Assembly (NCBI RefSeq): GCF_019635465.1
Contig: NZ_JAHBZK010000008.1
Coordinates: 62,001-126,000 of the forward strand
Origin: Hydrogenophaga sp.
GTDB taxonomy: Bacteria > Pseudomonadota > Gammaproteobacteria > Burkholderiales > Burkholderiaceae_C
Direction: 5' to 3'
DNA: 64,000 nucleotides
Shown here piece after piece: positions 9,515 through 18,093 of this stretch. How positions within the stretch are numbered: the first letter of the stretch is position 1; the number at the start of each line of letters is the position of its first letter. A model generated the notes under the pieces. The model had not been told where the DNA came from and did not search any database. It was given only the letters and a program-made list of their open reading frames with translations. The position numbers and the translations under genes are program-made.

Positions 9515-10252
9515 ATGAGCGCCCAGTTGCACCAGATCGAGACCTCGCCCGACCTCGTCGAGCGGGTGTACCGCGCATTGCTCGACGCCATCTGCACGGG
9601 CGCACTGCGGCCCGGGCAGCGGGTGATGCAGGAAGAGTTGGCCGAGCAACTGGCGGTGTCGCGCCAGCCCGTGATGCAGGCACTGCGGCTGCTGCGCAAG
9701 GACGGTTTTGTGCGGGACGCCCCGCTGATCAGCGGCCCGAGCGCCCGTACGCGCGGGCTGCAGGTGTGCCCGCTCGATGCCGACCTGATCGCGCAGGTTT
9801 ACCAGGTGCGTGGAGCACTGGATCTGCTCGCGGTGCGCCTGGCCGCCGCCCAAAGGGTGCGCATCGACCCCGCCATCTTCGAGGCCGGCCGGCTCGCGGT
9901 CGAGCGCGCCGAGATCAAGGCCATGATCGACGCCGACGCCGCCTTTCACACCGCCATCTATGCCGCCGCCGGCAATCCGCTGATTGCGCAGACCGCGCAG
10001 TTGCACTGGCAGCACATTCGGCGCGCGATGGGCGTGGCCCTGCAGTCGTATCAGATCCGCAAGCCCGTGTGGGAAGAGCACGAGGCGATCGCCGCAGCCA
10101 TTGCCGACGGCGACGCGATGCGCGCCACACAGCTCATGAGCGAGCACACCGGCAAGGCCGCCTCGGCGCTGACCGCTCTGATGACCCAACCTGAGTCCGC
10201 GGCGGCGACTGCCGCAACCGATCAACTCCGTGGTCGTCGACAGCTTCTGTAG
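9515..10252 (+). CDS. GntR family transcriptional regulator (FadR/FCD subfamily)
   Basis: A 245-residue regulator with an N-terminal winged helix (about residues 10-75, including EELAEQLAVSRQPVMQALRLL) and a C-terminal all-helical FCD ligand domain. The metal/ligand residues typical of FCD proteins are visible: DADAAFH, an EEHEAI histidine and a SEHTGK histidine. Such proteins sense carboxylic acids or other small metabolites. It is preceded by a palindromic operator and divergent from an alpha/beta hydrolase, and it is followed by its own terminator. The 3-hydroxyacid dehydrogenase downstream has a separate promoter, so shared control is possible but not shown. Confidence 0.93.
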   Translation: MSAQLHQIETSPDLVERVYRALLDAICTGALRPGQRVMQEELAEQLAVSRQPVMQALRLLRKDGFVRDAPLISGPSARTRGLQVCPLDADLIAQVYQVRGALDLLAVRLAAAQRVRIDPAIFEAGRLAVERAEIKAMIDADAAFHTAIYAAAGNPLIAQTAQLHWQHIRRAMGVALQSYQIRKPVWEEHEAIAAAIADGDAMRATQLMSEHTGKAASALTALMTQPESAAATAATDQLRGRRQLL

Positions 10253-10265
10253 TCGATCCACTTGC

Positions 10266-10303
10266 ACGCGGTCCCGGCAATGGCCGGTGACCGCGCTTTT
10301 TTT
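10266..10303 (+). terminator. Intrinsic terminator of the GntR gene
   Basis: GCGGTC (10268-10273) pairs with GACCGC (10289-10294), with inner CGGC/GCCGG pairing and an AATG loop, followed by a run of seven T (10297-10303). It lies 14 bp after the GntR stop. Confidence 0.8.
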
Positions 10304-10314
10304 GATACCCCCTC

Positions 10315-10320
10315 TAGAAT
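10315..10320 (+). promoter_or_regulatory. -10 box (TAGAAT)
   Basis: TAGAAT sits 28 bp upstream of the GTG start of the dehydrogenase and directly after the GntR terminator, so it probably drives an independent transcript. No clear -35 is seen. Confidence 0.5.
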
Positions 10321-10348
10321 CGTCCGCTTTGCCCCGACGCCCATCCCC

Positions 10349-11257
10349 GTGAGCCAGAACACCACTCCCTCCTCGCCTTCCGACAAGCCTCGCGTTGCCG
10401 TGCTGGGCATCGGCATGATGGGCTTTCCCATGGCCCGTCGTCTGTGCGAGGCCGGCTACACGCTGAGCGCCTGGAACCGCTCGCGCACCAAGGCTGAGCG
10501 CCTGCAGCCGTTCGGCGCCCGCGTGGCCGATACACCGGCCGACGCGGTGCGGGGCGCCGACATCGTGATCACGCTGCTCGAGAACGGCGATGTCGTTGAG
10601 GACGTGCTGTTTCGCCAGGGCATGACGGACGGTCTGTCCGCGGGCGCCCTGGTGATCGACATGTCGTCGATCCAGCCGCGCCAGGCACGCGACCACGCTG
10701 CGCGCCTGGCCGCGCTGGGGGCACAGCACCTGGACGCGCCTGTCTCCGGTGGTACGGTGGGCGCCGAGGCCGGCACGCTGGCCATCATGATCGGCGGCAA
10801 GGCGGCAGACGTGGAACGCGCGCGCGCCGTGTTCGAGGTGCTGGGGCGCGCCACGCACGTCGGCTCGCACGGCGCCGGACAATTGGCCAAACTGGCCAAC
10901 CAGATGATCGTGGGCATCACCATCGGCGCGGTCGCCGAGGCGCTGCTGTTGTGCGAGAAAGGCGGCGCCGACATGGCCAAGGTCAAGCAGGCCATCACCG
11001 GTGGTTTTGCCGACAGCCGCATTCTTCAAGTGCACGGCCAACGCATGATCGAGCGCGACTTCACCAAGCGCGGCGCGATGTCGGTGCAGCTCAAGGACAT
11101 GCGCAACGCGCTCACCACCGCCGCCGAAGTCGGCTTCGAAGCCCCCATCACCAGCCTGTTCGAAAAGCTGTTCGCCGAGGCCGTCGACCATGGCTTGTCC
11201 GAGCTCGACCATTCGGCCCTGTTCGTCGAACTGGCCAGCCGAAACGGCATGGCCTGA
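10349..11257 (+). CDS. NAD(P)-dependent 3-hydroxyisobutyrate dehydrogenase-family oxidoreductase
   Basis: A 302-residue member of the beta-hydroxyacid dehydrogenase family (HIBADH, tartronate semialdehyde reductase, GLYR). The N-terminal Rossmann fold begins VAVLGIGMMGFPMARRL. The substrate motif is DAPVSGGTVGAEAGTL, and the catalytic Lys lies in GAGQLAKLANQM. These enzymes oxidise or reduce small 3-hydroxyacids. A GTG at 10349 is chosen because it follows the TAGAAT promoter; the frame is open further upstream but runs into the preceding terminator. The exact substrate cannot be read from sequence. Confidence 0.9.
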   Translation: MSQNTTPSSPSDKPRVAVLGIGMMGFPMARRLCEAGYTLSAWNRSRTKAERLQPFGARVADTPADAVRGADIVITLLENGDVVEDVLFRQGMTDGLSAGALVIDMSSIQPRQARDHAARLAALGAQHLDAPVSGGTVGAEAGTLAIMIGGKAADVERARAVFEVLGRATHVGSHGAGQLAKLANQMIVGITIGAVAEALLLCEKGGADMAKVKQAITGGFADSRILQVHGQRMIERDFTKRGAMSVQLKDMRNALTTAAEVGFEAPITSLFEKLFAEAVDHGLSELDHSALFVELASRNGMA

Positions 11258-11271
11258 CGCACGGGTTTCGC

Positions 11272-11277
11272 TAGAAT
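11272..11277 (+). promoter_or_regulatory. -10 box (TAGAAT) of tRNA-Ala
   Basis: TAGAAT lies 12 bp before the first base of the tRNA, the spacing expected for a tRNA transcript with a short leader. Confidence 0.55.
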
Positions 11278-11288
11278 CCGCACCCAGT

Positions 11289-11364
<76 letters not shown>

Positions 11365-11374
11365 AGAATTCTGA

Positions 11375-11405
11375 AAGGCCTTGTTTCACAAGGCCTTTTT
11401 CTTTC
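11375..11405 (+). terminator. Intrinsic terminator after tRNA-Ala
   Basis: AAGGCCTTG (11375-11383) pairs perfectly with CAAGGCCTT (11389-11397) across a 5-nt loop, followed by TTTTTCTTT. It ends the tRNA transcript. Confidence 0.9.
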
Positions 11406-11483
11406 CTCTGGCCCATTCGCCACGGTGACGCGCCTGCAAGCAGACTGGCCGTGTCGCCGCAACGGGGTCGCCCAGGCCACGCA

Positions 11484-12323
11484 ATGCACATGAACGAGAC
11501 ACCCGACGCTTCAACCGCCCACTCGGGCGCACCCGCACCGGTTGACCCCCTGTTCCTCGCTACGGTCAGCATCTCGACCTTCGAGGGAGCGCAAGCGTTG
11601 ACCAACGCCAGCGGCTTCTTCTTCGAGCGCGATCAACGCCTGTTCCTGGTGACCAGCCGCCACGTGGTGATCGACGAGCCCAGCCAGCATCACCCCGATC
11701 GCATCGAGATCACGCTGCACCTGGACGCGCAGGACCTGACGCAATGCACCGGCTTTTCAATGCTGCTGTACGCAGACGGCGTGGCGGTCTGGCGCCAGGG
11801 CGCTGACGGTGGTGGCGAGATCGACGTGGCCACGCTGGAAATCGATCGCACAGCCCTGCCGCCGGAGGCCATCGTGCATGCGTTCTCACCTGAGCATCTG
11901 CTGGACGATTTCGACCGTGTGGCCCCGGACGCCGCGCTGTGCATCGCGGGTTTTCCGCTGGGGTTTGGCGATGCTGTGCACCAGTTGCCGGTGCTGCGGC
12001 ATGGCGGCCTGGCGTCGCCCTTCGGCATCCGCTTCCAGGGCAAGGGTTACTTCCTCACCGACGCGCGCACTCACCGCGGCTGCAGCGGGGCGCCGGTGGT
12101 CATGCGCATGGCGCAGGCCGACGCACAGAACATCGGTGCCCTGCCCTGGGTCTTGCTGGGGGTGCACTCGGCACGCCTGGACATGGGCAACCGCGATCTG
12201 CAGCAGGATGAGTCGCTGGGTCTCAATTGCGCCTGGTACGCCGACATCCTGCTGACGCTGACGCAAGCGCCAGATGACGCGACGCACAACGCGACGGATG
12301 ACGCCGCGGCCGGCGAAGACTGA
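11484..12323 (+). CDS. Trypsin-like serine peptidase domain protein, no signal peptide
   Basis: A 279-residue protein with a chymotrypsin-fold peptidase pattern: His60 in LVTSRHVV, Asp114 in GEIDVATLEI and Ser201 in RGCSGAPVV. The order and spacing fit an active triad like that of HtrA/S1-type enzymes, but there is no PDZ domain, no signal peptide and no membrane segment. It is therefore predicted to be cytoplasmic unless the start is wrong. The frame stays open upstream through the tRNA gene, which cannot be coding, so ATG 11484 is the first sensible start (another ATG follows at 11490). It converges on the PNPOx-like gene with 5 bp between stops. The substrate is unknown. Confidence 0.8.
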   Translation: MHMNETPDASTAHSGAPAPVDPLFLATVSISTFEGAQALTNASGFFFERDQRLFLVTSRHVVIDEPSQHHPDRIEITLHLDAQDLTQCTGFSMLLYADGVAVWRQGADGGGEIDVATLEIDRTALPPEAIVHAFSPEHLLDDFDRVAPDAALCIAGFPLGFGDAVHQLPVLRHGGLASPFGIRFQGKGYFLTDARTHRGCSGAPVVMRMAQADAQNIGALPWVLLGVHSARLDMGNRDLQQDESLGLNCAWYADILLTLTQAPDDATHNATDDAAAGED

Positions 12324-12328
12324 CGCCT

Positions 12329-12937
12329 TCAGTACAGCGTGGCGGCCTGCCGGGCGGGCAGCTCACCGTCGTAGCGCTGGCCGTCGATGCCGCCAGCAGA
12401 CAGCTCGGCCAGCATCTGCCCTGGCGTTGGCACCTCGCCCGCAGAGGCGTGATCGGCCGACCACAAGGATGCGCGCTGCACCGCACGCGCACACTGGAAG
12501 AACACCGAGTCGATGGCGATCTCGAGCACGCACTTCGGCGCCTGGCCCTGCATGGCCAGCGCGGCCAGCAGCGCGGGGTCGGTGCCGATGCGCGCTCGGC
12601 CATTGACCCTCAGCGTCTCGCGCACACCGGGCACGAAGAAGATGAGCGCCATGCGCGGGTCGTGCAGCAGGTTGCGCAGGCTGTCGACGCGGTTGTTGCC
12701 ACGGCGTTCCGGCAGCAGCAAGGTCTGGTCGTCGACGATGCGCACCAGCGGCGCCGGGTCGCCCCGGGGTGAGGCATCCAGCCCGCCCGGGCCCACGGTT
12801 GCCAGCACCGCAAAGGGCGAGCGCTGGATCCATTGCCGATAGGCCGCACTCAGGCGCGGCGTCTCTTTGACGCGCGAAGCCTCGCCCACAGGGCCAAACA
12901 GCGCGTCGAGTTCCGATTCGGTGCTCAGGTAGGTCAT
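12329..12937 (-). CDS. Pyridoxamine 5'-phosphate oxidase family protein (FMN-binding split barrel)
   Basis: A 202-residue PNPOx-like flavin-binding protein. The segments SPFAVLATVGPGGLDASPRGD and LLLPERRGNNRVDSLRNLL are typical of the subfamily that reduces or binds small substrates with FMN or F420, rather than true PdxH. Its length is usual for that group. ATG at 12937 is preferred over in-frame starts farther upstream, which overlap the nrdJ coding end. It follows nrdJ on the same strand with about 19 bp between them and may be cotranscribed. Specific function is unknown. Confidence 0.85.
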   Translation of the reverse strand: MTYLSTESELDALFGPVGEASRVKETPRLSAAYRQWIQRSPFAVLATVGPGGLDASPRGDPAPLVRIVDDQTLLLPERRGNNRVDSLRNLLHDPRMALIFFVPGVRETLRVNGRARIGTDPALLAALAMQGQAPKCVLEIAIDSVFFQCARAVQRASLWSADHASAGEVPTPGQMLAELSAGGIDGQRYDGELPARQAATLY

Positions 12938-12956
12938 GTCGTCGAAAGGTGTGTTG

Positions 12957-15401
12957 TCAACCGCAGCTGCCCAGGTAGCCGCAGGACGTGCAATGGTCGC
13001 AGCCATCCTTGCGGATGAGGGCGCGCGCGCCGCATTCGGGGCATTTGCGCCCACCCATGAGTCCGTTGGCGACTGACGCCACCGCGGTGGCGGCCGATGT
13101 TGCGGCCGGCGCTACCGCCGCCAGCACGGGTGCCGACGGCGCACCACTGCGGCGCTCCAGAATGGTCTGCACCGCGAAGGCGATGGCCGCGACCTCGGAG
13201 TCGTGCCACATGGGCACTTGCGCACCGTCCTCGCGCACACGGTGTCCCAGGCGCACAGGACCGCGGTCCCACACCACCTTGCGCATGTCGCTCAGCGCCC
13301 GGTCCAGAAAACCGCCACGCGCGGCCAGCGACAGCAGCCGCATGCTGGCGGTGATCCATTGCTGCGACTCGGCGCGCTGCCCCACCGGCATGAAGAACTC
13401 GATCGCTCGCTCGCCGGCAGGGTGACCATCGGCCGACGTCACCGGCAGGAACGACACCACGATGTAGGTGGTCTGCTCACCCTCATGGGTCCAGTAGCTG
13501 ATCTTCTCCACCACGGCATTGAGCCCACCTGGCGGACGCCGCTCGATCACCCGACGCATGGGATCGGGCGGCGGGGGTGATTCGCTCGCAGCGGGCGTGT
13601 CTTCGGTCTGCAGCACCGCGCCCAGGATGTCGTTCGGTCGGTAAGTGGCGAGCCCCTTGAGGCCCGAGCGCCACGCCTTGAGGTACAGGTCCTTGAAGGC
13701 GTCGTAGGAAAAGTCGGCGGGCACATTCACCGTCTTGCTGATGGCCGTGTCCACATAGGGTTGCACCGCCGCCATCATGTTCAGGTGACCATCAACGCCC
13801 ATCTGCAGCGCCGAGACAAACGCGGGCGGCAGCTGCGAGACATCGCGCCCCAGCGCCTGCCACACCCGCCAGGCGTGGTCTTGCACCTCGTACTCGCGCA
13901 TGCTGCCGTCGGGCTCACGTTTGCGACGGGTGTAAGTCCAGGAGAACGCGGGCTCGATGCCATTGGAGGCGTTGTCGGCAAAGGCGAGGCTCACCGTGCC
14001 CGTGGGGGCGATCGACAGCAGATGGCTGTTGCGAATGCCATAGGTCCGGATGTCCGCCTGCAGCGACGCTGGCAGGCGGCTGGCAAACGTGCCCTCGGCC
14101 AGATAGGTATCTGCGTCGAAGCGCGGGAAGGCGCCTTTCTCGCGTGCCAGCGCCACCGAGGCAGCGTAGGCCGCATCGCGAAGGCGCTCGGCGATCTGCC
14201 GTGCCATCGCCACCCCATCCGGGGCGTCGTAGCGCAGCCCCATCAGGATGAGCGCATCGCCCAGGCCGGTGAACCCGACGCCGATGCGCCGCTTGGCCAC
14301 GGCCTCGGCCTGTTGCTGCGGCAGTGGCCAATGGGTGAGGTCGAGCACGTTGTCGAGCGCACGCACCTGCACCGAGACCACCTCGGCGAAAGCCTCGAAA
14401 TCAAATGAAGCTGGTCCGCCGACGTCGAACGGATGGCGCACGAAACGCGGCAGGATCACCGGGCCGAGGTCGCAGCAGCCATAGGGCGGTAGCGGCTGTT
14501 CGCCGCAAGGATTGGTGGCCGAGATGTGCTCGATGGCGCGCAGGTTGTTGTCGCGGTCAATGGCGTCGAGAAACAGGATGCCGGGCTCGGCGAAGTCGTA
14601 GGCAGAGCGCATCACCGTGTCCCACAGCTCGCGCGCGTTCACTGTTTCGTAGACCCACTGGCCGTCTTCCCGCTGGAACGCGCCGGCATCCAGCTGAGCC
14701 TGGCCAGGGTGGGCGGCGTGCACCAGTTGCCATTCGGCGCCGTTGACCACCGCCTGCAGGAAGCTGTCGGGCACGCCGATCGACACGTTGAAATTGTTCC
14801 AGCGACCTGGCGTGCGCTTGGCGGTGATGAACTCTCGCACGTCGGGGTGATCGATGCGCAGCACACCCATCTGGGCACCGCGGCGTGCTCCGGCGCTCTC
14901 GACCGTCGCACAGGACTGATCAAACACATTGATGTAGCTGCAGGGGCCCGAGGCCACCGATGCCGTGCCCCTCACGCGCGCGCCGCGCGGGCGGATGCGC
15001 GAGAAGTCATAGCCGACCCCGCCGCCCCGCCGCATGGTTTCGGCGGCTTCGCGCAAGGCCTCATAAATGCCCGGGAAGCCGGCTTCGTCGACACCCTGAA
15101 TGCTGTCGCCCACAGGCTGTACGAAGCAGTTGATGAGCGTGGCCTGGATGCCGGCGCCCGCCGCGCTCATGATGCGCCCGGCGCCGATGCCACCGCGATC
15201 GAGCTGTTCGCGAAAGCGCGCGGTCCAGGTGTCGCGCAAAGCCGGCGCCTCGACCGAGGCCAGCGCGCGGGCCACGCGGTCGAACAAGGCGTCGCGGGTG
15301 CGCTCGTCGCCCTTGAGGTACTTCTCGCGCAGCACGTCCTCGCTGATGGGCTGTGGTTCGAGCGCGGGCAGCAAATCGATGGCGGCAACGGGGCGGTTCA
15401 T
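12957..15401 (-). CDS. nrdJ: Adenosylcobalamin-dependent (class II) ribonucleoside-diphosphate reductase
   Basis: An 814-residue single-subunit class II ribonucleotide reductase that makes deoxyribonucleotides using vitamin B12 and so works with or without oxygen. The glycyl/thiyl-radical barrel is recognisable: ATLINCFVQP near the N-terminus holds one redox Cys, and ATNPCGEQPLPPYGCCDLG holds the radical Cys and Glu. SIAPTGTVSL is a conserved substrate loop. A TSCPD-like domain follows (about residues 600-720), then a C-terminal zinc-ribbon-like tail with CPEC and CTSC pairs that probably rereduces the active site. ATG 15401 is chosen; ATG 15410 is also in frame. Confidence 0.95.
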   Translation of the reverse strand: MNRPVAAIDLLPALEPQPISEDVLREKYLKGDERTRDALFDRVARALASVEAPALRDTWTARFREQLDRGGIGAGRIMSAAGAGIQATLINCFVQPVGDSIQGVDEAGFPGIYEALREAAETMRRGGGVGYDFSRIRPRGARVRGTASVASGPCSYINVFDQSCATVESAGARRGAQMGVLRIDHPDVREFITAKRTPGRWNNFNVSIGVPDSFLQAVVNGAEWQLVHAAHPGQAQLDAGAFQREDGQWVYETVNARELWDTVMRSAYDFAEPGILFLDAIDRDNNLRAIEHISATNPCGEQPLPPYGCCDLGPVILPRFVRHPFDVGGPASFDFEAFAEVVSVQVRALDNVLDLTHWPLPQQQAEAVAKRRIGVGFTGLGDALILMGLRYDAPDGVAMARQIAERLRDAAYAASVALAREKGAFPRFDADTYLAEGTFASRLPASLQADIRTYGIRNSHLLSIAPTGTVSLAFADNASNGIEPAFSWTYTRRKREPDGSMREYEVQDHAWRVWQALGRDVSQLPPAFVSALQMGVDGHLNMMAAVQPYVDTAISKTVNVPADFSYDAFKDLYLKAWRSGLKGLATYRPNDILGAVLQTEDTPAASESPPPPDPMRRVIERRPPGGLNAVVEKISYWTHEGEQTTYIVVSFLPVTSADGHPAGERAIEFFMPVGQRAESQQWITASMRLLSLAARGGFLDRALSDMRKVVWDRGPVRLGHRVREDGAQVPMWHDSEVAAIAFAVQTILERRSGAPSAPVLAAVAPAATSAATAVASVANGLMGGRKCPECGARALIRKDGCDHCTSCGYLGSCG

Positions 15402-15504
15402 GGGCCCCATTCTGCGGCGATTCACCATGGCGGACGTCGTCTGGCCGACGAAGACCGCAAGGTCGTCAGTGCCGCCTGTCAGGGCGACACCGACCCGGGG
15501 GACA

Positions 15505-17037
15505 TCAGCCGTTGGTCACCCGGAAGACGGCCACGGCTTCCACCAGGCGCTGGGCCTGCTGGCGCAGGCTCGAGGCCGCGGCGGCACTTTCTTCCACCAG
15601 CGCTGCGTTCTGCTGGGTCGCCTGGTCCATTTGCGTGACGGCGTCGCCCACCTGGTTGACGCCATCGCTTTGCTCGGTCGAAGCGGCACTAATTTCGGCG
15701 ACCAGATCGGTCACGCGGCGGATCGAGGACACGATCTCGGTCATGCGGCCACCGGCCTGGTCAACCAGCGTCGAGCCTTGTGCCACCTGATCGACACTGT
15801 TGCCGATCAGGTCCTTGATTTCCTTGGCGGCCTGGGCGCTGCGTTGCGCCAGGTTGCGCACTTCGCCGGCCACCACCGCAAAGCCGCGGCCTTGCTCGCC
15901 GGCGCGGGCGGCTTCGACCGCCGCGTTCAAGGCCAGGATGTTGGTCTGGAAGGCGATGCCGTCGATGACGCCGATGATGTCGGCGATCTTCTGGCTGCTG
16001 TGCTGGATGCCCTGCATGGTGGAGACCACCTCGCCGACCACTTCGCCACCGGCCACGGCCAGATCGCGCGCGGTCACCGCCAGCTGGTTGGCCTGACGCG
16101 CGTTGTCGGCGTTCATGCGCACGGTGGAACCCAGTTGTTCCATCGAAGCAGCTGTTTCTTCGAGGGCAGAGGCCTGCTGCTCGGTGCGCTGGCTCAGATC
16201 CTGGTTGCCCTGTGCAATCTGAGCGCTGGCCGAGGCCACGCTCTCGGCGTTGTGGCGAACCTCACCCACCACCTGCGACAGCTTGGCCTGCATGGCAGCC
16301 AGCGCCTTGAGCATGTCTGCAATTTCGTCGCTGCCCTGCGCCTGCACCCGCACGCTCAGGTCACCCGCGGCCACCCGATCGGCCACGTCGACGGCCTGGT
16401 CCACCCGGCGCGTGATCGCGCGGCTGAACACCACGCCGGCCACGGCACCACCGATGCAGACCACCGCCATGAGCGCCAGGCTCCAGACGGTCGCCTGGCG
16501 GGCACCGGCCTGGGCCTGCTCGGCCACCGCGGCGCTGTCTTCGCCGATGCGCTTGACCGCAGCGTCGAGCAGGCGAGCCGGTTCGCGGTCCATGCCATGC
16601 ACGGCCTTGTCGCCCACGCTGGCGTCCATGCCCGCGGCCTTGAACTGCTCGAAGGCGGCGCGGTAGTTGCCGCTCATCGTGGCGTGGGCCTGGCCGAACT
16701 GTTGGACCAGGTCGCGCGCTTCGCCGGGTGCCAGGTCGGCGGCGAGGCCTTTGGCCTCGGCCGCCAGGGCGACATCGGCCTTTTGAAAAGCGCCCCAGTA
16801 TTTGTCGAGTTGCGCCGGGTCCTTGCCGCGCAGCAGGGTGTTCTTCCACTCCTGGACCTGGGTCTTGAACTGGCTGAGCATGCCGCCCACGCGGATCGCG
16901 TTGCGGTGGCTGTTGGCCACATCCACCTGATAGGTCTGGATGGAGCCATTGAGGCGGTAAATGCCGAACAAGGCGGCGGCGGTCACCAGCGCCAGCGAGG
17001 CGACGATGGCCAGAGGGAGTTTCAACGAGAGCTTCAC
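15505..17037 (-). CDS. Methyl-accepting chemotaxis protein
   Basis: A 510-residue transmembrane chemoreceptor that relays ligand binding to the CheA-CheW flagellar system. It has TM1 (about residues 8-28), a periplasmic four-helix-bundle-like sensor (30-183), TM2 (184-204), a HAMP linker (205-257) and a signalling coiled coil. The strongly conserved hairpin tip AARAGEQGRGFAVVAGEVR is present. There is no C-terminal NWETF-type pentapeptide, so methylation enzymes would not tether here. A GTG start at 17037 (VKLSLKLPLAIV) places TM1 correctly. A partial sigma-28-like GCCGATAG lies upstream, but its spacing is wrong. Confidence 0.93.
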   Translation of the reverse strand: MKLSLKLPLAIVASLALVTAAALFGIYRLNGSIQTYQVDVANSHRNAIRVGGMLSQFKTQVQEWKNTLLRGKDPAQLDKYWGAFQKADVALAAEAKGLAADLAPGEARDLVQQFGQAHATMSGNYRAAFEQFKAAGMDASVGDKAVHGMDREPARLLDAAVKRIGEDSAAVAEQAQAGARQATVWSLALMAVVCIGGAVAGVVFSRAITRRVDQAVDVADRVAAGDLSVRVQAQGSDEIADMLKALAAMQAKLSQVVGEVRHNAESVASASAQIAQGNQDLSQRTEQQASALEETAASMEQLGSTVRMNADNARQANQLAVTARDLAVAGGEVVGEVVSTMQGIQHSSQKIADIIGVIDGIAFQTNILALNAAVEAARAGEQGRGFAVVAGEVRNLAQRSAQAAKEIKDLIGNSVDQVAQGSTLVDQAGGRMTEIVSSIRRVTDLVAEISAASTEQSDGVNQVGDAVTQMDQATQQNAALVEESAAAASSLRQQAQRLVEAVAVFRVTNG

Positions 17038-17187
17038 GATGCAAACCAAAAGACAAGGTTTCCCCACAGGGTAGAACCCCAACTATCGGCATTCGGGCGG
17101 GCTTTACGAATGTGAAAAGCAGGCAATCGACCCGGCATTTCCCCGGCGGTGACGACAGACGGTCTTGCCTTGGCGAGAACGTAGAAC

Positions 17188-17214
17188 TAAAGAAATCGGG
17201 CGGTCTGCCGATCA
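17188..17214 (+). promoter_or_regulatory. Sigma-28 (FliA) type promoter
   Basis: TAAA (17188-17191), a 15-bp spacer, then GCCGATCA (17207-17214) match the flagellar sigma-28 consensus TAAA-N15-GCCGATAA with one mismatch. It is 57 bp before the response-regulator ATG and points toward it, placing that gene in the motility/chemotaxis regulon. Confidence 0.7.
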
Positions 17215-17271
17215 GTGCAGACAACGCCGCCTTTGCGGCCGCTTACCTTGCATGCCCATCAGGAGTTGCAC

Positions 17272-18000
17272 ATGACCACCAACCCGGTGCCCCAACGCCA
17301 CAGGGTGCTGATCGTCGATGACGATCCCGGCATGGTCCACCTGCTCGCGCGCACCTTGCTGGACCTGACCCAGTTGCACTTTGCCGTGCGCGGCGACGAT
17401 GCCCTGCGCAAGCTGGGACAGCACAAACCCGATCTGCTGGTGATCGACGCCGAGCTGCCCGATCTGAACGGCTACGAAGTCATCGCCCGCATGCGCGAGA
17501 ACCCTGAACTGGCACACACCGCGGTGGTGATGGTCACCTCGCACGACGACGCATCCCACCGCCAGCGCGCGCTCGACGCCGGTGTGCTCGACTTCTTCAC
17601 CAAGCCCATCGACCGCGATCTCATTCGTGTGCGGGTGCAGCAGATCCTCAGCGGCGAGGCCATGGAGGTGATCGAGCTCGACGAGCGCCCGCTGCCCTTT
17701 CGGGACAAACCGACGGCAGTGGCGGCCCCGGCCGGCCCCGCCTTTGCGGTGACCGAACCCCTGGTTCACACGCCCGCAGCGCCAGCGTCCACGGCGCCGC
17801 CCGACGGCGTGCCGATCGACGTGCACGCCATCACGTCCGAGCTGTTCGAGCGCATGTCGGCCATCCTGTCGCAAGCCGAGACACTGCGCGAGCAAAAGCC
17901 CGACAACGCCCCGGCCAACGAGATCTACCCGATCCAGCGCATCCAGGAAGAATGTGCCGAGGTGATCCAGTTGCTGGTCACCATCAGCGGTGAGGACTGA
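17272..18000 (+). CDS. CheY-like response regulator with unknown C-terminal region
   Basis: A 242-residue protein. Residues 10-130 are a receiver domain with acidic pocket DDD (16-18), phospho-acceptor Asp59 in LLVIDAELP, Thr89 in VTS and Lys111 in TKP. There is no DNA-binding or GGDEF output. A Pro/Ala-rich linker (about 145-180) leads to a helical C-terminal region ending IQEECAEVIQLLVTISGED, which I cannot assign. The ATG at 17272 has AGGAGT about 6 bp upstream. A sigma-28-type promoter precedes it and the chemoreceptor gene is divergent, so a motility-related role is inferred. Confidence 0.9.
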   Translation: MTTNPVPQRHRVLIVDDDPGMVHLLARTLLDLTQLHFAVRGDDALRKLGQHKPDLLVIDAELPDLNGYEVIARMRENPELAHTAVVMVTSHDDASHRQRALDAGVLDFFTKPIDRDLIRVRVQQILSGEAMEVIELDERPLPFRDKPTAVAAPAGPAFAVTEPLVHTPAAPASTAPPDGVPIDVHAITSELFERMSAILSQAETLREQKPDNAPANEIYPIQRIQEECAEVIQLLVTISGED

Positions 18001-18093
18001 GTCGGCTCGCCACGCCCGGGCGGCGTGGCTCGCCCGGCACGGGAGGCCTTCACCCCATTCACAATTTGCGCCGTTTCAGTTCGCAAGAACGAT

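Noticed and set aside
8510-11212. A 900-codon open minus-strand frame across the hydrolase, GntR and dehydrogenase genes
   Set aside because: Only its end (8510-9394) has hydrolase similarity. The rest is the antisense of two well-supported plus-strand genes and is open because of high GC codon bias.
15100-17115. A 671-codon plus-strand frame over nrdJ and the chemoreceptor
   Set aside because: No recognisable domain, and it is antisense to genes with clear catalytic and signalling motifs.
17083-17116. Possible sigma-28 promoter for the chemoreceptor gene (minus strand, TAAA and GCCGATAG)
   Set aside because: The two boxes are 12 bp apart rather than 15, so it was not listed as a feature.
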